From: Methylobacterium currus
Lineage (GTDB): Bacteria > Pseudomonadota > Alphaproteobacteria > Rhizobiales > Beijerinckiaceae
Assembly: GCF_003058325.1 (NCBI RefSeq)
Contig: NZ_CP028844.1
Span: forward strand, 329,001-393,000
Direction: 5' to 3'
Length of the DNA: 64,000 bases
Shown here: piece after piece, positions 60,868 through 64,000 of the stretch
Position numbering within the stretch: position 1 is the stretch's first letter
Layout of the letters: every line of letters starts with the position of its first letter
Program-made: the position numbers and the translations under genes
Notes under the pieces: generated by a model
The model's database searches: none
What the model was told of the DNA's origin: nothing
Seen by the model: the letters and a program-made list of their open reading frames with translations, nothing else

Positions 60868-62460
60868 TCAGGCCTTGGAGACGCCCCAGGTGAAGGGCAG
60901 CGGCCCCTTGCCCACGCCAGTGACGTTTTTCCGCCAGGCCTGGTAGCCGAGGAAGTAGCCGGTCGGCACGTAGACGCCGCCGGCGACCGCCGCGGCATTC
61001 ACCTTGTCGATCGCCGCCTTCTCGGCCGCGGGATCGGCGGCATCGAACCACTCGGTGATGCCGGCCTCGACCGGCGGCAGGTCGGGCCAGCCGAACCAGG
61101 CCTTGTCGCCGTTGGCGCGGATGGCGGGATAGACCGCCGGGTTGATGCAATCGGCGCCGGCATGCCAGGTGTGGAACATGTTCCAGCCGCCCTGCGACGG
61201 CGGCGCCTTCGAGGCGCGCCGCGTGCCGACGGTGCCCCAGTCGGTGGCGACGAAATCGACCTTCATGCCCATCTGCTTGAGCAGGTCGGCGGTGACGTCG
61301 CCCATGTTCTTGGTGATCGGCTGGTCCTGCGCCACTACGCAGACCACCGGCTCGCCCTTGTAGCCGGCCTCGGCCAGCAGCTTCTTCGCCGCCGCGATGT
61401 CGCCCTTGCCGATTTTTTGGCCGCCCGCCTCGCTGTAGAGCGGGGTGCCCGGGGTGAAGAAGCCGGGCAGCGGCTTCCACAGCTTGTCGTCGTCGCCGAT
61501 CAGCGCCCGCATGTAATCCTCCTGGTTCATGCCCATGAGGACGGCCTGGCGCACCTTCGGATTGTCGAAAGGCGGATGGAGGTGGTTCATCCGGAACGCG
61601 CCGATATTGCCCAGCGGATCGGCGATGTCGACGTTGATATTGGAATTCTTGCGCAGGAGCGGGACGAGATCGGGGATCGGGTTCTCCCACCAATCGACCT
61701 CGCCGTTCTGGAGCGCCGCCGAGGCGGTGGCAGGATCGGGCATGATCACCCACTCGACCCGGTCGAGCAGCATGCGCTTGCCGCCGGCGAGCCACGAGGA
61801 CGGCTCGTCGCGGGGCATGTAATCCGAAAATTTCTCGAAGACCGCGCGGGCGCCCGGCACCCATTCGCTGCGGGCGAACTTCATCGGGCCGGAGCCGACA
61901 TACTCGGTGATCTGCGTGAACGGATCGGTCCTGGCGATCCGCTCCGGCATGATGAAGGCGCAGGGCGCATTGTTCTTGCCCAGCGCCAGCAGGAGCTTCG
62001 GGAACGGTTTTTTAAGCTGCCAGCGGAAGCTGCGGTCGTCGACCGGGCTGAGCTCGGCCTGGATCGCCCGGATCATGAGGCCCATCGGGTCGCGGGCCAT
62101 CCAGCGGGTGAGGCTCGCCACCACGTCCTTCGGCAGCACCGGCTCACCGTCGTGGAACTTGAGGCCCGGCCGCAGCCGGAAGGTCCAGGTCAGGCCGTCG
62201 GCCGAGACCTCCTCGGATTCGACCATCTGGCGCTGGGGCTTCAGCTGCGCGTCGACGCCGTAGAGCATGTCCCAGACGAGGGCCGCGGCATTGCGGACGA
62301 CGTATTGCGTCCCCCAGATCGGGTCGAAATTCGCGAGGTTGGCCTGCGGCACGAAGCGCAGCACCTTGGCCGGTTGCGCCAGCGCCGGGGCGGCGAGGTG
62401 AGGCGCCAGGCCGGCGGCGCCGAGGGCGGCCGAGCCTTTCAGAAACGTCCTGCGATCCAT
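60868..62460 (-). CDS. Peptide-type ABC transporter substrate-binding protein
   Basis: Periplasmic binding protein (SBP family 5) of 530 residues. The signal is twin-arginine-like (MDRRTFLKGSAALGAAG, then APALAQP). Family marks are NLANFDPIWGTQYV, the LTWTFRLRPGLKFHDGEPV segment and a Trp-rich C-terminal half. Ligands of family 5 include peptides, nickel, haem and glutathione, so the substrate is open. It is the first gene of the operon with DppBCDF-like genes and the amidohydrolase, which suggests an acylated or amide-containing compound. Confidence 0.92.
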   Translation of the reverse strand: MDRRTFLKGSAALGAAGLAPHLAAPALAQPAKVLRFVPQANLANFDPIWGTQYVVRNAAALVWDMLYGVDAQLKPQRQMVESEEVSADGLTWTFRLRPGLKFHDGEPVLPKDVVASLTRWMARDPMGLMIRAIQAELSPVDDRSFRWQLKKPFPKLLLALGKNNAPCAFIMPERIARTDPFTQITEYVGSGPMKFARSEWVPGARAVFEKFSDYMPRDEPSSWLAGGKRMLLDRVEWVIMPDPATASAALQNGEVDWWENPIPDLVPLLRKNSNINVDIADPLGNIGAFRMNHLHPPFDNPKVRQAVLMGMNQEDYMRALIGDDDKLWKPLPGFFTPGTPLYSEAGGQKIGKGDIAAAKKLLAEAGYKGEPVVCVVAQDQPITKNMGDVTADLLKQMGMKVDFVATDWGTVGTRRASKAPPSQGGWNMFHTWHAGADCINPAVYPAIRANGDKAWFGWPDLPPVEAGITEWFDAADPAAEKAAIDKVNAAAVAGGVYVPTGYFLGYQAWRKNVTGVGKGPLPFTWGVSKA

Positions 62461-62779
62461 GGCGAGTCCTGCCTGCGGGGCCTCTGATCGTGAGCCGTGC
62501 CCGAGCCCCGAAGGAGCCGGCTCTCCCGCGAGGTTCGCCCCGGTCCGATCACTCGGTCAAGGCGGATTGCGGGGTTGTGAACGGTCACGCTTGCCGGGCG
62601 AGCAAGCTTCGCGCCAGCGCCGGCAGGGTGACGTTCGCGGCAGGTCGACCGGATCGGAGCCGCAGGACCGGAGCCACATGAATTAGGCATTTTTGCCTAC
62701 CGCCCTCGGTCGATTTCCTGCGCGAATGTCCGGCCATTTTGAACCATAATCGCTCTCCGCTATTGTCCAGAAATTGACC
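62461..62779. other. Intergenic region between ABC operon and PilZ gene
   Basis: About 320 bp with no credible gene. It must hold the promoter of the minus-strand ABC operon. On the plus strand near 62739-62766 there is a possible sigma70-like pair (TTGAAC and TATTGT, 16 bp apart) for the PilZ gene. A short hairpin AGGC/GCCT around TTTTT-rich sequence lies near 62686. The composition of the last 80 bp is more AT-rich, as expected for a promoter. Confidence 0.5.
62739..62766 (+). promoter_or_regulatory. Possible sigma70-like promoter of the PilZ gene
   Basis: TTGAAC at 62739-62744 and TATTGT at 62761-62766 are 16 bp apart and end 13 bp before the PilZ start codon. Spacing and sequence are acceptable but not strong, and the leader would be very short. 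Confidence 0.3.
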
Positions 62780-63034
62780 ATGAACGCATCGACGACATCG
62801 CGGGCCGAACAGGCAGGATACTCCGGGGAGATGATCCTCGATCGTCCCGCGCCGGCCGTGGAATGCCAGGTCACGAACGTTACGGCAGCGGGCGCCTCCC
62901 TCACGGTGCCGGCGGGCCTCGAGGTGCCGGACGCGTTCACGCTGGCGATTGCCGGCGAGTTCGTGATGCGCCGCTGCCGCGTCGTCTGGCGTCGGCGCGG
63001 CCGCGTCGGCGTGGCGTTCGAGATGCCGGCCTGA
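62780..63034 (+). CDS. PilZ-domain protein
   Basis: Small protein of 84 residues consisting of one PilZ-like domain (VTNVTAAGASLTVPAG, FTLAI, then the CRVVWRRRGRVGVAFE strand typical of PilZ proteins). The usual c-di-GMP-binding R-x3-R motif is not present at the N-terminus, so nucleotide binding is doubtful. ATG at 62780 is preferred over TTG at 62774. It is alone on its strand. Confidence 0.78.
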   Translation: MNASTTSRAEQAGYSGEMILDRPAPAVECQVTNVTAAGASLTVPAGLEVPDAFTLAIAGEFVMRRCRVVWRRRGRVGVAFEMPA

Positions 63035-63308
63035 CCCTGCCTTCGCGCGAGGCGGGTGTTTCGGGCGAACCGCCTCAGGCTCCTCACGTCGAGCCCGGCA
63101 AGACCGGGCAGTCTTGCGGGATGATCGCAGGAGACTTTCGGGGGAATCTCGAACGCCGCGTGAGCATCGGCGGTTCTGGATTCCGGGCTCCGCTGCCGCG
63201 GCCCTGGAACGACGCCGTCGAAGCGACAGCTCCTCCGGTATGTCGAACAGGGTCTCGTCGTTCCGTGATCGGCCGACAGACCTCCCGCGATCATCCGCCG
63301 ATCCGGCC

Positions 63309-63482
63309 TCAGAGCGACCGGATCTTCTCCTCGATGCGCTTCGCCTCCTCCTCGTCGACCGCGACCGGGGGGCTACTGTCGTTCGGCAGACCGGGGCCGG
63401 TCTGGGCGATCGTCTCGTCCTTCGGGCGCGCGTTGGGGCCGTTCGAGATCGTCGCCGGCCGGTCTTCGTCGTCCTTGGCCAT
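63309..63482 (-). CDS. Small acidic hypothetical protein
   Basis: Protein of 57 residues, charged and Pro-rich (MAKDDEDRPATISNGPNARP, ending EEEAKRIEEKIRSL). There is no signal peptide or transmembrane segment; it is probably disordered with a C-terminal helix. A strong AAGGAGG site precedes the ATG, which supports it being translated despite its size. Function unknown. Confidence 0.72.
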   Translation of the reverse strand: MAKDDEDRPATISNGPNARPKDETIAQTGPGLPNDSSPPVAVDEEEAKRIEEKIRSL

Positions 63483-63558
63483 CGATGCCCTCCTTGTCAG
63501 CGCTTGTGCCACTGCAGGAGGCAATCGGGCGGACGCGGCCCATCGTTCCGGACGCGCC

Positions 63559-64000
63559 TCAGATCACCTCGACCTTGGTGCCGACGGGCACGAAGCGGTA
63601 GAGCTCGATCACGTCCTCGTTCAGCATCCGGAAGCAGCCGGCCGAGGCGGCGCGGCCGATCGAGGCCGGATCGGTGGTGCCGTGGATGCGGTAGAGCGTC
63701 GAGCCGAGATACAGCGCCCGGGCGCCGAGCGGGTTGCGCGGGCCGCCGGCCACCATGCGCGGCAGGCCGGGCCGGCTGCGCCGCATCTCCGGCGTCGGCG
63801 TCCATTGCGGCCATTCCTGCTTGGCGGTGACCGTCTGGACGCCCTTCCAGGTCGTGCCGGGGCGCCCGACCGCCACCCGGTAGCGCAAAGCCGTCCCGTC
63901 GCCGCGCACGAGAAAGAGCAGGCGGGCCGACGTATCGACCACGATGGTGCCGGCACCCTGCGATCCGGGATAGCCGACCACCTTGCCGCGCCGCACGGCC
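63559..64000 (-). CDS. L,D-transpeptidase (YkuD domain), 5' end outside window
   Basis: Cell-wall enzyme that makes 3-3 peptidoglycan cross-links or attaches proteins. The visible part is about 145 residues. The YkuD domain starts at GTIVVDTSARLLFLVRGDG. The catalytic motif is HGTTDPASIGRAASAGCFRM, with His, Ser-x-Gly-Cys and Arg. The chain ends PVGTKVEVI, the family's usual C-terminus. The signal peptide and start are missing, because the frame continues to the window edge. A GTG- or ATG-like start at 63996 is unlikely to be the true one. Confidence 0.9.
   Translation of the reverse strand, partial: AVRRGKVVGYPGSQGAGTIVVDTSARLLFLVRGDGTALRYRVAVGRPGTTWKGVQTVTAKQEWPQWTPTPEMRRSRPGLPRMVAGGPRNPLGARALYLGSTLYRIHGTTDPASIGRAASAGCFRMLNEDVIELYRFVPVGTKVEVI

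Noticed and set aside
1..64000. CRISPR array, prophage or conjugative element
   Set aside because: No regularly spaced repeats, cas-like, phage structural or transfer genes were seen. The only arrays are the 16-bp tandem repeat and REP-like pairs.

Overview
The window is about 64 kb of GC-rich chromosome. It most likely comes from an alphaproteobacterium of the Hyphomicrobiales, and Methylobacteriaceae is my best guess. This is inferred from the uniformly high GC, a GCG_CRPN-type secreted protein, a 6S RNA-like segment next to 5-formyl-THF cyclo-ligase, the MotA-like/OmpA-like pair next to ymdB, and the repeat types. The content is mostly chromosomal housekeeping and transport genes, interrupted by small accessory or decayed patches. 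No phage, CRISPR array or recognised defence island was seen.

Layout. 1-3.8 kb: an RND efflux pump (permease cut by the window edge, plus adaptor) and a rhodanese protein, all on the minus strand. 4-9.7 kb: a glycosyltransferase, a fused PuuE-type allantoinase/UraD (purine catabolism), a glutathionyl-hydroquinone reductase, a DUF2147 protein and a zinc alcohol dehydrogenase. 9.9-13.4 kb: an AaeABX-like efflux operon (FUSC protein, DUF1656 protein, HlyD adaptor) and tRNA-Leu(CAA). 13.4-20.6 kb: a LysR/MFS divergent pair, a YoeB-YefM toxin-antitoxin locus, a deletion scar that fused the 3' halves of a divergent MocR/LysE pair, and an intact MocR/EamA pair with a clear operator. 20.6-25.7 kb: an extensin-like lipoprotein, small secreted proteins, an 840-bp IS5-family element sitting on the stop codon of a plsC gene, and an orphan TRAP substrate-binding protein. 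25.7-34.4 kb: a GGDEF-EAL protein, guaA, two alpha/beta hydrolases, an RsmB-type rRNA methyltransferase and a MAPEG protein. 34.5-38.3 kb: 6S-like RNA, 5-formyl-THF cyclo-ligase, ymdB and a MotA-like/OmpA-like membrane motor pair. 38.3-42.3 kb: radC and map with a 16-bp tandem repeat between them, a zinc-finger protein, an FAD monooxygenase and tRNA-Leu(UAA). 42.3-43.1 kb: an AT-rich island directly behind that tRNA, carrying an unrecognised, possibly frameshifted membrane protein. 43.1-49.7 kb: a DUF1501/DUF1800 pair, a LysE exporter, cobQ and an Omp25/31-like porin. 49.7-54.8 kb: a 3'-truncated metG fragment and valine catabolism genes (mmsB, acyl-CoA dehydrogenase, mmsA, and a divergent LysR), with a decayed BrnT-type toxin-antitoxin locus between mmsB and the dehydrogenase. 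55.8-62.5 kb: a six-gene operon of a dipeptide-type ABC importer plus a COG3964-like amidohydrolase. 62.7-64 kb: a PilZ protein, a small acidic protein and a partial L,D-transpeptidase.

Functional modules. Three efflux systems (RND, AaeABX-like, MFS) and three small-molecule exporters (two LysE, one broken, and EamA) suggest a soil or plant-surface bacterium facing toxic organics. The mmsA-dehydrogenase-mmsB genes form a valine/isobutyrate degradation set under a LysR regulator. The importer-amidohydrolase operon looks like uptake and hydrolysis of one acylated or cyclic substrate. I did not find an obviously new multi-gene system. The strongest leads are the AT-rich tRNA-linked island, the MotA/OmpA pair outside any flagellar locus, the importer-amidohydrolase operon, and several well-defined inverted repeats that are probably operators or RNA structures.
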